Positions 19,146 through 28,143 of a stretch of 64,000 nucleotides of DNA are shown piece after piece; position 1 is the stretch's first letter, and each line of letters begins with the position of its first letter. The translations under genes and the position numbers were made by a program. The stretch is from the NCBI RefSeq assembly GCF_003330765.1, contig NZ_CP024903.1, positions 1,736,001 through 1,800,000 of the forward strand, read 5' to 3'. The DNA comes from Burkholderia pyrrocinia. Its GTDB lineage: Bacteria > Pseudomonadota > Gammaproteobacteria > Burkholderiales > Burkholderiaceae. The notes beneath the pieces were generated by a model that saw nothing but the letters and a program-made list of their open reading frames with translations, was not told the DNA's origin and searched no databases.

Positions 19146-19853
19146 ATGGATTCCCCCACGATCCTCACCCCGCGCGACTGGCCGTCGCATCCGGCCTATG
19201 TCCACCCCGAGTACCGTTCGTCCGTGAAGCGCGGCCCGACCCGCCCGTTGATCCCGCTGAAGGACAAGCTGCGCGACCAGTACGCGCCCGTCTACGGCGC
19301 TGAGGATCTCGGCGCGCTCGACCACGACCTGACGAAGAACGCCGTGAAGAACGGCGAGCCGCTCGGCGAGCGCATCGTCGTCACGGGCCGCGTGCTCGAC
19401 GAAGGCGGCAAGCCCGTGCGCAACACGCTCGTCGAGGTGTGGCAGGCGAACGCGGCCGGCCGCTATGTGCACAAGGTCGATCAGCACGACGCGCCGCTCG
19501 ACCCGAACTTCCTCGGCGCGGGGCGCTGCATGACCGACGACAAAGGCTGCTACCGCTTCCTGACGATCAAGCCCGGCGCGTATCCGTGGGGCAACCATCC
19601 GAACGCGTGGCGCCCAAATCACATCCACTTCTCGCTGTTCGGCGACTACTTCGGCTCGCGTCTCGTCACGCAGATGTACTTCCCCGGCGACCCGCTGCTC
19701 GCGTACGACCCGATCTTCCAGGGCACGCCCGAGGCCGCGCGCGATCGCCTGGTCTCGCGCTTCTCGATGGACATCACCGAAGAAGGCTATGCGCTCGGCT
19801 ACGAATTCGACATCGTGCTGCGCGGCCGCGACGCTACCCCGATGGAGCGCTGA
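19146..19853 (+). CDS. pcaH: Protocatechuate 3,4-dioxygenase beta subunit
   Basis: A 235-residue intradiol dioxygenase beta chain. With PcaG it opens protocatechuate between the hydroxyls to give beta-carboxy-cis,cis-muconate in the beta-ketoadipate pathway. The four Fe(III) ligands are visible: Tyr107 (GRYVH), Tyr146 (GAYPW), and His159 and His161 (NHIHFS). AGGAG precedes the ATG at 19146; the frame is open slightly upstream but that would remove the leader. The stop is 3 bases before pcaG. The other pca genes are not in this window. Confidence 0.96.
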   Translation: MDSPTILTPRDWPSHPAYVHPEYRSSVKRGPTRPLIPLKDKLRDQYAPVYGAEDLGALDHDLTKNAVKNGEPLGERIVVTGRVLDEGGKPVRNTLVEVWQANAAGRYVHKVDQHDAPLDPNFLGAGRCMTDDKGCYRFLTIKPGAYPWGNHPNAWRPNHIHFSLFGDYFGSRLVTQMYFPGDPLLAYDPIFQGTPEAARDRLVSRFSMDITEEGYALGYEFDIVLRGRDATPMER

Positions 19854-19856
19854 ACC

Positions 19857-20450
19857 ATGACGACGCTGAAGCAAACCCCTTCGCAGACGGTCGGCCCGTA
19901 CTTCGCATACGGCCTGTGCCCGCAGCAATACGACTACGACCTGAAGAGCCTGTTCACGCCGACGATCGCCGCGACGCACGTCGAAGGCGAGCATGTGCTG
20001 CTGGTCGGGCAGGTGTTCGACGGCGACGGCAAGGTCGTCAACGACGCGGTGCTCGAATTCACGCAGGTGGACGGCGCGGGCCGCTACCCCGCGTCGCGCG
20101 ACGACATCGCGAAATCCGGCTTCACGGGCTTCGCGCGGGTCGGCACGGGCACCGATGCGCAGCACCGCTTCGTCGTCGAAACGGTGAAGCCGGGCCGCAT
20201 CGCCGCCGACGACGCGCCGCACATCAATGTGACCGTGATGATGCGCGGGATCCTCACCCATGCGTTCACGCGCGTGTACTTCGATGACGAAGCCGCCGCG
20301 AACGCGGCCGACCCCGTGCTCAACGCGGTGCCGGCCGAGCGCCGCGCGACGCTCGTCGCGAAACGCGACGCGCAGCCGGGCCGTCCGATCGTCTACCGCT
20401 TCGACATCCGCATGCAGGGGCCGGACGAAACGGTGTTCTTCGACGTGTGA
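19857..20450 (+). CDS. pcaG: Protocatechuate 3,4-dioxygenase alpha subunit
   Basis: A 197-residue alpha chain, with QTVGPYFAYGL near its start and the HINVTVMMRGILTHAFTRVYF strand pair of the family. It lacks the full Fe ligand set, as expected for the non-catalytic subunit. It is co-transcribed with pcaH and closed by a strong intrinsic terminator. Confidence 0.95.
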   Translation: MTTLKQTPSQTVGPYFAYGLCPQQYDYDLKSLFTPTIAATHVEGEHVLLVGQVFDGDGKVVNDAVLEFTQVDGAGRYPASRDDIAKSGFTGFARVGTGTDAQHRFVVETVKPGRIAADDAPHINVTVMMRGILTHAFTRVYFDDEAAANAADPVLNAVPAERRATLVAKRDAQPGRPIVYRFDIRMQGPDETVFFDV

Positions 20451-20491
20451 CGCACGCGCCGGCGCACGCCGGTTTCGGATGCAACCGCACC

Positions 20492-20539
20492 GCCGCGTGA
20501 CGCGATACCGACAGGGATCGCGCCACGCGGCTTTTTTTT
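20492..20539 (+). terminator. Intrinsic terminator of pcaHG
   Basis: A 15-bp stem with one mismatch (GCCGCGTGACGCGAT pairing with ATCGCGCCACGCGGC) followed by eight Ts. Confidence 0.88.
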
Positions 20540-20737
20540 CGTGTTCCGTTGCAATCATTCGATGCTGCGCCGCATCGCGCCTGGGCACGGTTGCCGATGC
20601 CTATTGTCCGGGGCTTCTTCCCCCACATCGAACGCGCGATTGAAACGCATGCTGCGACAGCACATCAATCGTCGGGCCAGCACGATATCGTTTGCGCGTT
20701 ATGCGGCGTATGCTCCGTTATCCGCTACGATCCGACA

Positions 20738-20810
20738 TGATTACATCGGAATAGGCAACAATTCCGCAAGCAACGCGCGACACCGCCCGCTGGCGGTGCG
20801 CGCATTTTTT
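20738..20810 (+). ncRNA. Candidate small RNA in the pcaG-AraC gap
   Basis: In a 469-base gap, an independent terminator (stem around CACCGCC / GGCGGTG, then ATTTTTT, 20775-20810) lies 240 bases beyond the pcaG terminator, so it needs its own transcript. A -10-like TACGAT sits at 20726-20731. The putative 73-base RNA has a 5-bp hairpin, GGAAT (20748-20752) with ATTCC (20761-20765), before the terminator stem. No small reading frame fits well. The start point is a guess. Confidence 0.4.
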
Positions 20811-20828
20811 CTGACCGAGTGCCTTTAA

Positions 20829-20865
20829 ACGCGTCTGACCGAATGTGGCAGGCGCGTATTTTTTT
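20829..20865 (+). terminator. Second terminator in the gap
   Basis: Stem ACGCGTCTG with CAGGCGCGT (one G-T pair), 11-base loop, then seven Ts. It lies between the candidate small RNA and the convergent AraC gene. Confidence 0.65.
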
Positions 20866-20919
20866 GCCGCTTCGACGAGCGAACGAGCGTGGCACGCGCC
20901 GCCCGCCGATTCCTTTCGG

Positions 20920-21699
20920 CTAGCGCCGAATTTCCAGATACCGGCTCGGCGTTTCACCCAGAATGCGGCGAAACGCCGACGTGAACGCGCTTGCGCTCGC
21001 GTACCCGAGATCGAGCGCGACACGTGTCACCGGCTGCCCGTCGCTCAGGCGGGCAATCGCCGCGAGCATGCACACCTGCTGACGCCACGCGGCAAAACTC
21101 ACGCCCGTCTGCGCACGGAACTGCCGCGTGAACGTGCGCCGGCTCACGCCCGCGTCGGCGGCCACCTGGTCGAGATCGGCCGCGATCGACGGCGACGCGA
21201 ACAGGTGCCGGCACACCTTCGCCAGCCGTGCGTCGGCCGGCAGCGGCGCATGCAGCGACAGACGCGGCATCGTCGCGATTTCCGCGATCAGCAGCGCCAT
21301 CAGCTTGCCCGCGCGGCCGTCGACGTCGTACAGGGCCGGCAGGTCGATCGCATCGTCGATCAAGTGCCGCAGCAGCGCGGACACGCCATACACGCCGCAC
21401 TGCCCGGGCAGGCCCGCCGCCTGCGCGGCGTCGCCGGACACGAACGTGTTGAGCATCGTGACCGGCCCGGTCATCGTCATTGCGTGCCGCACGCCGGCCG
21501 GCACCCAGCACGCACGCTGCGGCGGCACCAGCCATCGCCCGTGCGGCGTCGACACGCTGATCGTGCCACGCGACGCGAACGCGAATTGCCCGCGCCCGTG
21601 CGCGTGCTCCGGAAACGTCGTGCCCGCCGCAAAGTCGTTGGCGGTCACGACCACGCTCCGGGGAAGGTGTTCGTAGGGATCTAACAGCGTATTTCTCAC
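20920..21699 (-). CDS. AraC-family transcriptional regulator
   Basis: About 259 residues from a GTG at 21699. It has an N-terminal cupin domain (PEHAHGRGQFAFASRGTISV, with the metal-type His pair) and a C-terminal pair of helix-turn-helix motifs (IAADLDQVAADAGVSRRTF and TRVALDLGYASASAFTSAFRR). This is the AraC subgroup that senses small molecules through a cupin. The frame stays open to 21843, but that would overlap the divergent hydrolase start, so a downstream start is preferred; GGAATTCGGG precedes the GTG. It probably controls the adjacent hydrolase. Confidence 0.82.
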   Translation of the reverse strand: MRNTLLDPYEHLPRSVVVTANDFAAGTTFPEHAHGRGQFAFASRGTISVSTPHGRWLVPPQRACWVPAGVRHAMTMTGPVTMLNTFVSGDAAQAAGLPGQCGVYGVSALLRHLIDDAIDLPALYDVDGRAGKLMALLIAEIATMPRLSLHAPLPADARLAKVCRHLFASPSIAADLDQVAADAGVSRRTFTRQFRAQTGVSFAAWRQQVCMLAAIARLSDGQPVTRVALDLGYASASAFTSAFRRILGETPSRYLEIRR

Positions 21700-21841
21700 G
21701 GCCCGAATTCCATCATCAATGACCCGACATCGAAGGCGGGTCTCCTTCGATCGATCTACGATCCGCTCCACCCTTGCGCGACCTGACGGCCGCAAGACCC
21801 GTCGGCCTGATCGGCCGGATTGCAACATCATCGGAGCGGAC

Positions 21842-22621
21842 ATGCCGAATACGTTTTATCGCGTGGGGGACGGCCCCCACCCTGTTCTCGTGCTGCACGG
21901 CTGGTTCGGCGACGCCCGCGCGTTCGAACCCGTCGAAGCGTGGCTGTCGCGCGAACGCTTCAGCTATGTATTCATGGACTACCGCGGCTACGGCCGCATG
22001 CGCGAAGCACGCGGCGACTACACGATCGACGAGATCGCCGCCGACACGCTCGCGCTTGCCGACGCGCTCGACTTCCCGACCTTCAGCCTTGTCGGCCATT
22101 CGATGGGCGGCATGGCGATCGAGAGGATCGCCGCCGTCGCGCCCGAACGCGTGCGCGCGCTGGTGCCGATCGCGCCCGTGCCTTGCGGCGGCCTGCCGTT
22201 CGACGCGGCGCGACGCGCGCTATTCGAGCGCGCCGCCGACCACGTCGCCGATCGCAGGACCATCATCGATCGCAGCACCGGCGGCCGGCTGCCCGCCGCC
22301 TGGGTCGAGTGGAAAGCCGCGTATTCGGCAGCCTGTTCGTCCGCGCATGCGTTCGGCGCGTACTTCCGCGCGTGGGCCGATACGGATTTCAGCGACGAGA
22401 TCGCGGGCGTGCATCCGGTGAAAGTGCTGATCGGCGAGCACGATCCGGCGTTCGACGCGGCGCTGATGGCCCGCACCTACCTGCGGCGCTATCCGCTCGC
22501 CACCGTCGACGTGCTGCGCAATGCGGGCCACTATCCGATGAACGAGACGCCGCTCGCGCTGGTCGCGGCGATGGAAGCGTTCCTGCCCGCCGCGACGGCA
22601 AGCCCCGTCGGCAACGGCTGA
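21842..22621 (+). CDS. Alpha/beta hydrolase
   Basis: A 259-residue alpha/beta hydrolase with the Ser nucleophile elbow GHSMGG (Ser87), oxyanion HGWFGDAR, an acid in GEHDPAF and catalytic His in NAGHYPMNE. This resembles esterases and C-C bond hydrolases; substrate unknown. GGAGCGGAC precedes the ATG. It is divergent from the AraC regulator and converges, with only 35 bases between, on the peptidase operon. Confidence 0.8.
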   Translation: MPNTFYRVGDGPHPVLVLHGWFGDARAFEPVEAWLSRERFSYVFMDYRGYGRMREARGDYTIDEIAADTLALADALDFPTFSLVGHSMGGMAIERIAAVAPERVRALVPIAPVPCGGLPFDAARRALFERAADHVADRRTIIDRSTGGRLPAAWVEWKAAYSAACSSAHAFGAYFRAWADTDFSDEIAGVHPVKVLIGEHDPAFDAALMARTYLRRYPLATVDVLRNAGHYPMNETPLALVAAMEAFLPAATASPVGNG

Positions 22622-22656
22622 CCCGTCGCGCGCAAGCGCCATCATGGCGGCGCGCA

Positions 22657-23484
22657 TCACCGCAGCATGAACGACATCGCCGACAGGCTGTTCAGCGTGC
22701 GCACCACATGCTCGACCGAAGGCCCGTCGAAACGCAGCGTCACCGCATCGACACGCTCGAGCGACGGCAGCACGCAGAACAGGTCGGCCAGCGCGGCCGT
22801 CTGCACGCGCAGCGTGCACGCGGCCGGCGCGGGCCGATGGGCACCGGCGCGCAAGCCTGCCGACAGCGCCCGCGCAACCGTGTCGCGTGCGGCGGTCGCG
22901 ATTCGGGCACACGATGCGGCGGGCGTGAGCGTGTCGCCGCTCGATGCGCCGCCGGCCGTCTTGACCGTCTCGAAACACGCATCCGGAAACAGCGGCTGCG
23001 TTTCCTCGGCGAACACGTCGTCGCCCGTTGCCAGCGCGACGTGCGCGCCATATTCGCGCGCCAGCGCGCCGTACAGCCCGGCTTCGCCGAGTTCGACGCC
23101 GTTCAGCCACACCTGCGTGAACGCGAAGCTGTTGATCGTGTGCGCGAGCACGCCGCGCGTCTGCGATTTCGCGTGATAGCCGATCATGAACACGAGGTCG
23201 GGCTGCTGCTCGAGGCCCGCCATCATCCCGAGCGTGCGCGGCTTGCCGAGCACGACGCGCGTGCGCGCATCGAGCCCGTCGGGCAGCAGGTTGCGAAAGC
23301 CGCCATGCGAGTCGTTGATCCAGACGGCCTGCGCGCCGCCCGCGAACGCGCCTTCGATCGCCGCGTTCGCCTCGGCGGTCATCCAGCGGCGCGCCCGCTC
23401 GTATTCGGGATTGCCAGCACGCGTCTGCTCGGTGGCGAACACGCCGGCGACACCCTCGATGTCGGTCGAGATCAGGATCTTCAT
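22657..23484 (-). CDS. dppA: D-aminopeptidase (M55, DppA family)
   Basis: A 275-residue zinc peptidase. The M55 features are the start MKILISTDIEGVAG with the metal-binding Asp-x-Glu, VWINDSHGG, and MIGYHAKS. The family founder, Bacillus DppA, removes N-terminal D-Ala and D-amino acids from short peptides. The start at 23484 makes a 4-base ATGA overlap with the upstream peptidase gene, a clear translational coupling. This is the last gene of the eight-gene operon. It should not be confused with the E. coli peptide-binding protein also called DppA. Confidence 0.88.
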   Translation of the reverse strand: MKILISTDIEGVAGVFATEQTRAGNPEYERARRWMTAEANAAIEGAFAGGAQAVWINDSHGGFRNLLPDGLDARTRVVLGKPRTLGMMAGLEQQPDLVFMIGYHAKSQTRGVLAHTINSFAFTQVWLNGVELGEAGLYGALAREYGAHVALATGDDVFAEETQPLFPDACFETVKTAGGASSGDTLTPAASCARIATAARDTVARALSAGLRAGAHRPAPAACTLRVQTAALADLFCVLPSLERVDAVTLRFDGPSVEHVVRTLNSLSAMSFMLR

Positions 23485-24563
23485 GAATGGGTCAGACGTC
23501 CTTCGTTGCCTTCGTTGAACAACCGGTCGAGATCGGGCACGGCGTCGCGCAGCGATTGCCGCACGTGGCCGTCGCGCCCGGCAACCGTCACGGCCTGCAG
23601 CAGCGCATCGGCGATCGCGTGCTCGACGCTTTCGGCCGCGGCCATGAACAGCGGATCGAGCGCCGCATCGGCTACGAGGGCCGGCAGCGCGACAGTCGAC
23701 GCCTCGTGCGCGATCGTGTACGCGGTCGAGAATGCGAGTGCGATGTCGCCGCTGCCGTGCCCGTAGACGGAACCGGTGCGGGCCAGCCCCGCGCCCGCGC
23801 GGCGCGCGAGCCGCGACAACTGCCGCGTGTCGAGCGGCGCATCGGTGGCCAGCAACAGGATGATCGAGCCCTGCTCGGGCGGCGCCGCGTGCGCGGCCCC
23901 GGCCGCGCGCCGTTGCGCGACGATGCGTCCGAGCGGCACGCCGCCGAGCGCCAGCATCGGCAGCCGGCCAAAATTCGCGAGCACGAGCGCGCCGACCGTA
24001 TAGGGCCTGCCGGCTGCGACGGCGACGCGCGACGCCGAGCCGATCCCGCCCTTCAGGTCGAAACACGACATCCCGCGCCCGGCGCCCACCGCGCCGCGCA
24101 CGACGTCGCGCGACGCCGCGCGGCACGCGTCGTCGTAATGCGCAGCCGTCACCGCGAACGCCTGGAGATCGTTCAGATAACCGTCGTTGCACTCGAACAC
24201 GAGCGGGTTGACGGTCGGCCAGTCGCGGCCGATCTGCGGATTCGCCGCGATCGCCGCACGGATCTGCGCGTGCGCGACCGCGCCGACGCTGAACGTGTTG
24301 GTCAGCGCGATCGGCGTATCGAGCGTGCCGAGTTCATCGACCTGCACCAGCCCGACGCTCTTGCCGAAGCCGTTGATCACGGCCGCGCCGGCCGGCACCT
24401 TGCTGCGGTACACATCGCCCGGATGCGGCCTCACGACGGTCACGCCCGTCTGCACGTTGCCGGCGGCGAGCGTGCAATGGCCGACCGTCACGCCCGGCAC
24501 GTCGGCAATCGTGCCACGCGGCCCGGCCGGCAGCGTCGCGGCCCGCATCGGTGCAGCGCGCAT
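23481..24563 (-). CDS. P1 family (S58) aminopeptidase, DmpA/BapA type
   Basis: A 360-residue peptidase of the P1/S58 family. The recognisable blocks are DVPGVTVGHCT, GFGKSVGLVQVDELG, PLVFECNDGYLND, CFDLKGGIGSASR and YTVGALVLANFG. Relatives autocleave into two chains and release N-terminal residues, including D-Ala (DmpA) and beta-amino acids (BapA). In those enzymes the nucleophile is a Ser at the head of the second chain; the corresponding stretch here appears to begin with Thr in TVGALV, though I cannot confirm the alignment. The start overlaps the gsiD stop (TGATG) and the stop overlaps the M55 start, so all three are coupled. No signal peptide, so it acts on imported peptides. Confidence 0.85.
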   Translation of the reverse strand: MRAAPMRAATLPAGPRGTIADVPGVTVGHCTLAAGNVQTGVTVVRPHPGDVYRSKVPAGAAVINGFGKSVGLVQVDELGTLDTPIALTNTFSVGAVAHAQIRAAIAANPQIGRDWPTVNPLVFECNDGYLNDLQAFAVTAAHYDDACRAASRDVVRGAVGAGRGMSCFDLKGGIGSASRVAVAAGRPYTVGALVLANFGRLPMLALGGVPLGRIVAQRRAAGAAHAAPPEQGSIILLLATDAPLDTRQLSRLARRAGAGLARTGSVYGHGSGDIALAFSTAYTIAHEASTVALPALVADAALDPLFMAAAESVEHAIADALLQAVTVAGRDGHVRQSLRDAVPDLDRLFNEGNEGRLTHS

Positions 24564-25456
24564 CAGCGGCGCTCCAGCTTCGGATCGAGCGCGTCGCGCA
24601 AGCCATCGCCGAGCAGGTTGAACGCGAGCACGGTCAGGAAGATCGCGAGGCTCGGGAAGACCGCGATGTGCGGCGCCGTCACCATGTCGGCGCGGGCCTC
24701 GTTGAGCATCGCGCCCCACTCCGGCGTCGGCGGCTGCGCGCCGAGCCCGAGAAACGAAAGGCTCGCGGCCGTGATGATCGACGTGCCGATCCGCATCGTG
24801 AAGTAGACGACGACCGACGACACCGTGCCGGGCAGGATGTGCCGCATGATGATCGTCCAGTCCGACGCGCCGATGCTGCGTGCGGCCTCGACGTAGGTCA
24901 TGTGCTTGAGCATCAGCGTGTTGCCGCGCACGAGCCGCGCGAACGCCGGGATGCTGAAGATCGCGACCGCGCAGATCACGTTGATCATCCCGTTGCCGAG
25001 GATCGCGACCACGCCGATCGCGAGCAGGATGCCCGGGAACGCGAACAGCACGTCGGCCACGCGCATCGTGATGCGGTCCCACCAGCCTTCGTAGTAGCCG
25101 GCGAGCAGCCCGAAGAACGTGCCGATCAGCGCGCCGAGCGCGACCGAGAAGAAGCCGGCCGCGAGCGAGATGCGCGTGCCGGCGATGATCCGGCTGAAGA
25201 TGTCGCGACCGAGCGAATCGACGCCGAACCAGTGCACGGCCGACGGCCCCGCGTTCAGCGCGTCGTAGTCGAAATAGTTCTCCGGATCGAACGGCACGAT
25301 GTGCGGGCCGACGAACGCCAGCACGACGAGCGCCAGCACGAAGCCGCCCGCGACGAGCGCGACGGTCTGCTTGCGGAACTTGCGCCAGAATTCGCGCCAC
25401 GGCGTGCGGATCGTGTTCGGCGCGGCCGGCGCCGCGGTCTGGACAGTCGCGTTCAT
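24563..25456 (-). CDS. gsiD: Peptide/glutathione ABC permease GsiD
   Basis: A 297-residue BPD-family permease with an N-terminal helix followed by a long periplasmic segment ([15 protein letters not shown]) and the [13 protein letters not shown] coupling loop that contacts the ATPase. It is the DppC/GsiD type. It follows gsiC by 7 bases and pairs with it to form the membrane channel. Confidence 0.9.
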   Translation of the reverse strand: MNATVQTAAPAAPNTIRTPWREFWRKFRKQTVALVAGGFVLALVVLAFVGPHIVPFDPENYFDYDALNAGPSAVHWFGVDSLGRDIFSRIIAGTRISLAAGFFSVALGALIGTFFGLLAGYYEGWWDRITMRVADVLFAFPGILLAIGVVAILGNGMINVICAVAIFSIPAFARLVRGNTLMLKHMTYVEAARSIGASDWTIIMRHILPGTVSSVVVYFTMRIGTSIITAASLSFLGLGAQPPTPEWGAMLNEARADMVTAPHIAVFPSLAIFLTVLAFNLLGDGLRDALDPKLERR

Positions 25457-25463
25457 GTGCGCC

Positions 25464-26384
25464 TCACTTGAACCGGATGGTCGGGTTGATGACCGCGTAC
25501 AGCACGTCGACGGTCAGGTTGATCAGGATGAATTCGAGCGAGAACAGCAGCACGATCGCCTGGATCACCGGGTAGTCGCGCATCGTCACCGCATCGACGA
25601 GCAGGCGCCCGAGCCCCGGCCAGTTGAACACCGCCTCGACGACGATCGAGCCGCCGAGCAGGAAGCCGAACTGCAGCCCCATCATCGTGACGACCGGGAT
25701 CATCGCGTTGCGCAGGCAGTGCTTGAGCACGACCATCGGCTCGTGCACGCCTTTCGCGCGCGCGGTACGCACGAAATCCTCGTTCAGCACCTCGACGAAC
25801 GACGCGCGCGTGAAGCGCGCCATCACGGCCGCGACCGCCGCGCCGAGCGTCAGCGACGGCAGCACGTAGCTCTTCCACGTGCCGTCCGGCACGACCGGCA
25901 GCCAGCCGAGCTTCACCGAGAAGATCTCCATCAGCAGCATGCCGAGCGCGAACGCGGGAAACGAGATGCCCGACACCGCGATCGTCATCCCGAGGCGGTC
26001 GGGCCAGCGATTGCGCCACACCGCGGACGCGATCCCGATCGCCATGCCGAACAGCGTTGCCCACACCATGCTGACGAGCGTCAGCATCAGCGTCGGCATG
26101 AAGCGCTCGCCGATCTCGGTCGATACCGGCCGCTTGCTGCGCGTCGACATGCCGAAATCGCCGTGCGCGATCTTCACGAAGAAGTTCGCGAACTGCGCGG
26201 GCAGCGGCCGGTCGAGCCCGAGATCGGCGCGCACGAGCGCGACCGTCGCGTCGTCGGCTTCCGGCCCGGCCGCGAGCCGCGCCGGGTCGCCCGGCAGCAG
26301 GTGCACGAACAGGAACACCAGCACCGCGACGATCGCGAGCGTGGGCAGCAGGCCGAACAGGCGTTTGACGAGGAAATTCAGCAT
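25464..26384 (-). CDS. gsiC: Peptide/glutathione ABC permease GsiC
   Basis: A 306-residue DppB/GsiC-type permease. Its first helix is followed by the periplasmic [18 protein letters not shown] segment, and the coupling loop is [18 protein letters not shown]. It is the partner of GsiD. 67 bases separate it from gsiB. Confidence 0.9.
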   Translation of the reverse strand: MLNFLVKRLFGLLPTLAIVAVLVFLFVHLLPGDPARLAAGPEADDATVALVRADLGLDRPLPAQFANFFVKIAHGDFGMSTRSKRPVSTEIGERFMPTLMLTLVSMVWATLFGMAIGIASAVWRNRWPDRLGMTIAVSGISFPAFALGMLLMEIFSVKLGWLPVVPDGTWKSYVLPSLTLGAAVAAVMARFTRASFVEVLNEDFVRTARAKGVHEPMVVLKHCLRNAMIPVVTMMGLQFGFLLGGSIVVEAVFNWPGLGRLLVDAVTMRDYPVIQAIVLLFSLEFILINLTVDVLYAVINPTIRFK

Positions 26385-26451
26385 GGGGCACCGGTCGGGT
26401 CAATGCGCCGGCGGACTGCTCCGCCGGCGCTGCATGGCAGGTGGCGCGCTG

Positions 26452-28014
26452 TCACTTCAGCGAGATCTCGTCGAAGTTGAACGAGCCGTCCGGCATCACG
26501 TACATCCCGTGCAGACGCTTGCTGCGCGCGTAGACGATCTTCTCCTGCACGAGGAAGATCCACGGCGCGTCGGCCCAGATCTGCTTCTGCGCGTCGGCGT
26601 AGAGGGTGCCCTTCTTCGTGCGGTCGGTCGTGGCGAGCGCCTGCGCGAGGTCGTCGTCGACAAGACTGTTCTTGTAGTACGCCGTGTTGTACAGCTTCGG
26701 CGGTGCCGACGCCGAAGCAAGCAGCGGCGACAACGCCCAGTTCGCCTCGCCGGTCGACGCCGACCAGCCGCTGTAGTACATCCGCACCGGTGCCTTCGCC
26801 GGATCCTGGGCACTCTCCACCCGAGCGACCCGCTCGCCGGCCTCGAGCGCCTGCACCTGCACCTTCACGCCGACCTGCGCGAGCTGCTGCTGGACGAACT
26901 GAATCAGCTTCTGCGCCGTCGTGTGATTGTAGGCGGACCAGAGCGTCGATTCGAAGCCGTTCGGATAACCGGCTTCCTTCAGCAATGCGCGTGCCTTCGC
27001 CGGGTCATACGGCCAGGGCCCGAGTTTCGTTGCGTATTCGACGCCCATCGGCGCGACCCCCGTCTCCGGTGTCGCGTAACCGGCGAACACGACCTTCGCG
27101 AGCGCATCCTTGTTGACCGCGTAGTTCAGCGCTGCACGCACCTTCGGGTTATCGAACGGCTTTTGCTGCGTGTTCAGCGAAATGTAGCGTTGAATGATCG
27201 ACGGCGCCTCGATCAGGTCCACCTTCGGACTGCTTTTCAGATCGTTCGCCTGCTCGAACGGAATCGTGAATGCGAAATCGGCCTCGCCGGTCTTGATCAG
27301 CGCGGCGCGCGTGTTGTTGTCGACCACCGGTTTCCAGTCGATCGCATCGATCTTCGGATAGCCCTTCTTCCAGTAACCGGTGAATTTCTTCACCTTCATG
27401 TCGTCGGTCTGCTTCCATTCGACGAACTCGAACGGCCCGGTGCCGACCGGATGCAGCGACACGTCGCGCCCCCACTTCTTCAGCGCGGCCGGCGAAATCA
27501 TCACCGCGGACGGGTGCGCGAGCGTGTTGATGAACGCCGAGAACGGTTCGCGCAACGTGAACCGCACCGTGGTCGGATCGACCACTTCGGTCTTCTCGAT
27601 CACCCGGAACAGGCCGTAACGCTTCAGCTTGTTCGCCGGATCGGTCACGCGGTCGAAATTCGCCTTCACCGCAGCGGCATTGAAATCGGTGCCGTCTTGG
27701 AATTTCACGCCCTGGCGCAGTTTGACCGTATACACCTTCGCGTCCGGCGACGCCGTGTAGCTGGTCGCGAGCACGTTGACGAGCTTCATGTCCTTGTCGA
27801 AACCGAACAGGCCTTCGTAGAACGACTTGACGACAGCCTGCGACACCGTATCGTTCGCGTCGTACGGGTCCATCGTCGTAAACGTCGAGTACACGGCGAC
27901 CACGACGTTCTGCTGCGCGAACGCGGGCACCGCGGCCGACAACGCGAGCGCGCCGGCACCCGCAGCGAGCAGCGCGCGCGGACGGAACATCGGGAACGAA
28001 TGCGGTTTGTTCAT
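26452..28014 (-). CDS. gsiB: Periplasmic peptide/glutathione-binding protein GsiB
   Basis: A 520-residue family 5 solute-binding protein with a signal peptide ([14 protein letters not shown] through AFA-Q). It captures short peptides or glutathione and hands them to GsiCD. The segment [21 protein letters not shown] is typical of the family. AGGAG precedes the ATG at 28014. It is closest in layout to GsiB because gene order matches E. coli iaaA-gsiABCD. Confidence 0.9.
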   Translation of the reverse strand: MNKPHSFPMFRPRALLAAGAGALALSAAVPAFAQQNVVVAVYSTFTTMDPYDANDTVSQAVVKSFYEGLFGFDKDMKLVNVLATSYTASPDAKVYTVKLRQGVKFQDGTDFNAAAVKANFDRVTDPANKLKRYGLFRVIEKTEVVDPTTVRFTLREPFSAFINTLAHPSAVMISPAALKKWGRDVSLHPVGTGPFEFVEWKQTDDMKVKKFTGYWKKGYPKIDAIDWKPVVDNNTRAALIKTGEADFAFTIPFEQANDLKSSPKVDLIEAPSIIQRYISLNTQQKPFDNPKVRAALNYAVNKDALAKVVFAGYATPETGVAPMGVEYATKLGPWPYDPAKARALLKEAGYPNGFESTLWSAYNHTTAQKLIQFVQQQLAQVGVKVQVQALEAGERVARVESAQDPAKAPVRMYYSGWSASTGEANWALSPLLASASAPPKLYNTAYYKNSLVDDDLAQALATTDRTKKGTLYADAQKQIWADAPWIFLVQEKIVYARSKRLHGMYVMPDGSFNFDEISLK

Positions 28015-28143
28015 CTTGCTTGGCTCCTGTGGATGGTTCGGTGACGCGTGGTGGGATTCGCGGCGGGACTGCACCCGCTCGGGGAAATAGCGCCTTTGCC
28101 TGGCGCGTGCGCAACTGCGGTCCATGATCGGCCCCTCGCGAAA

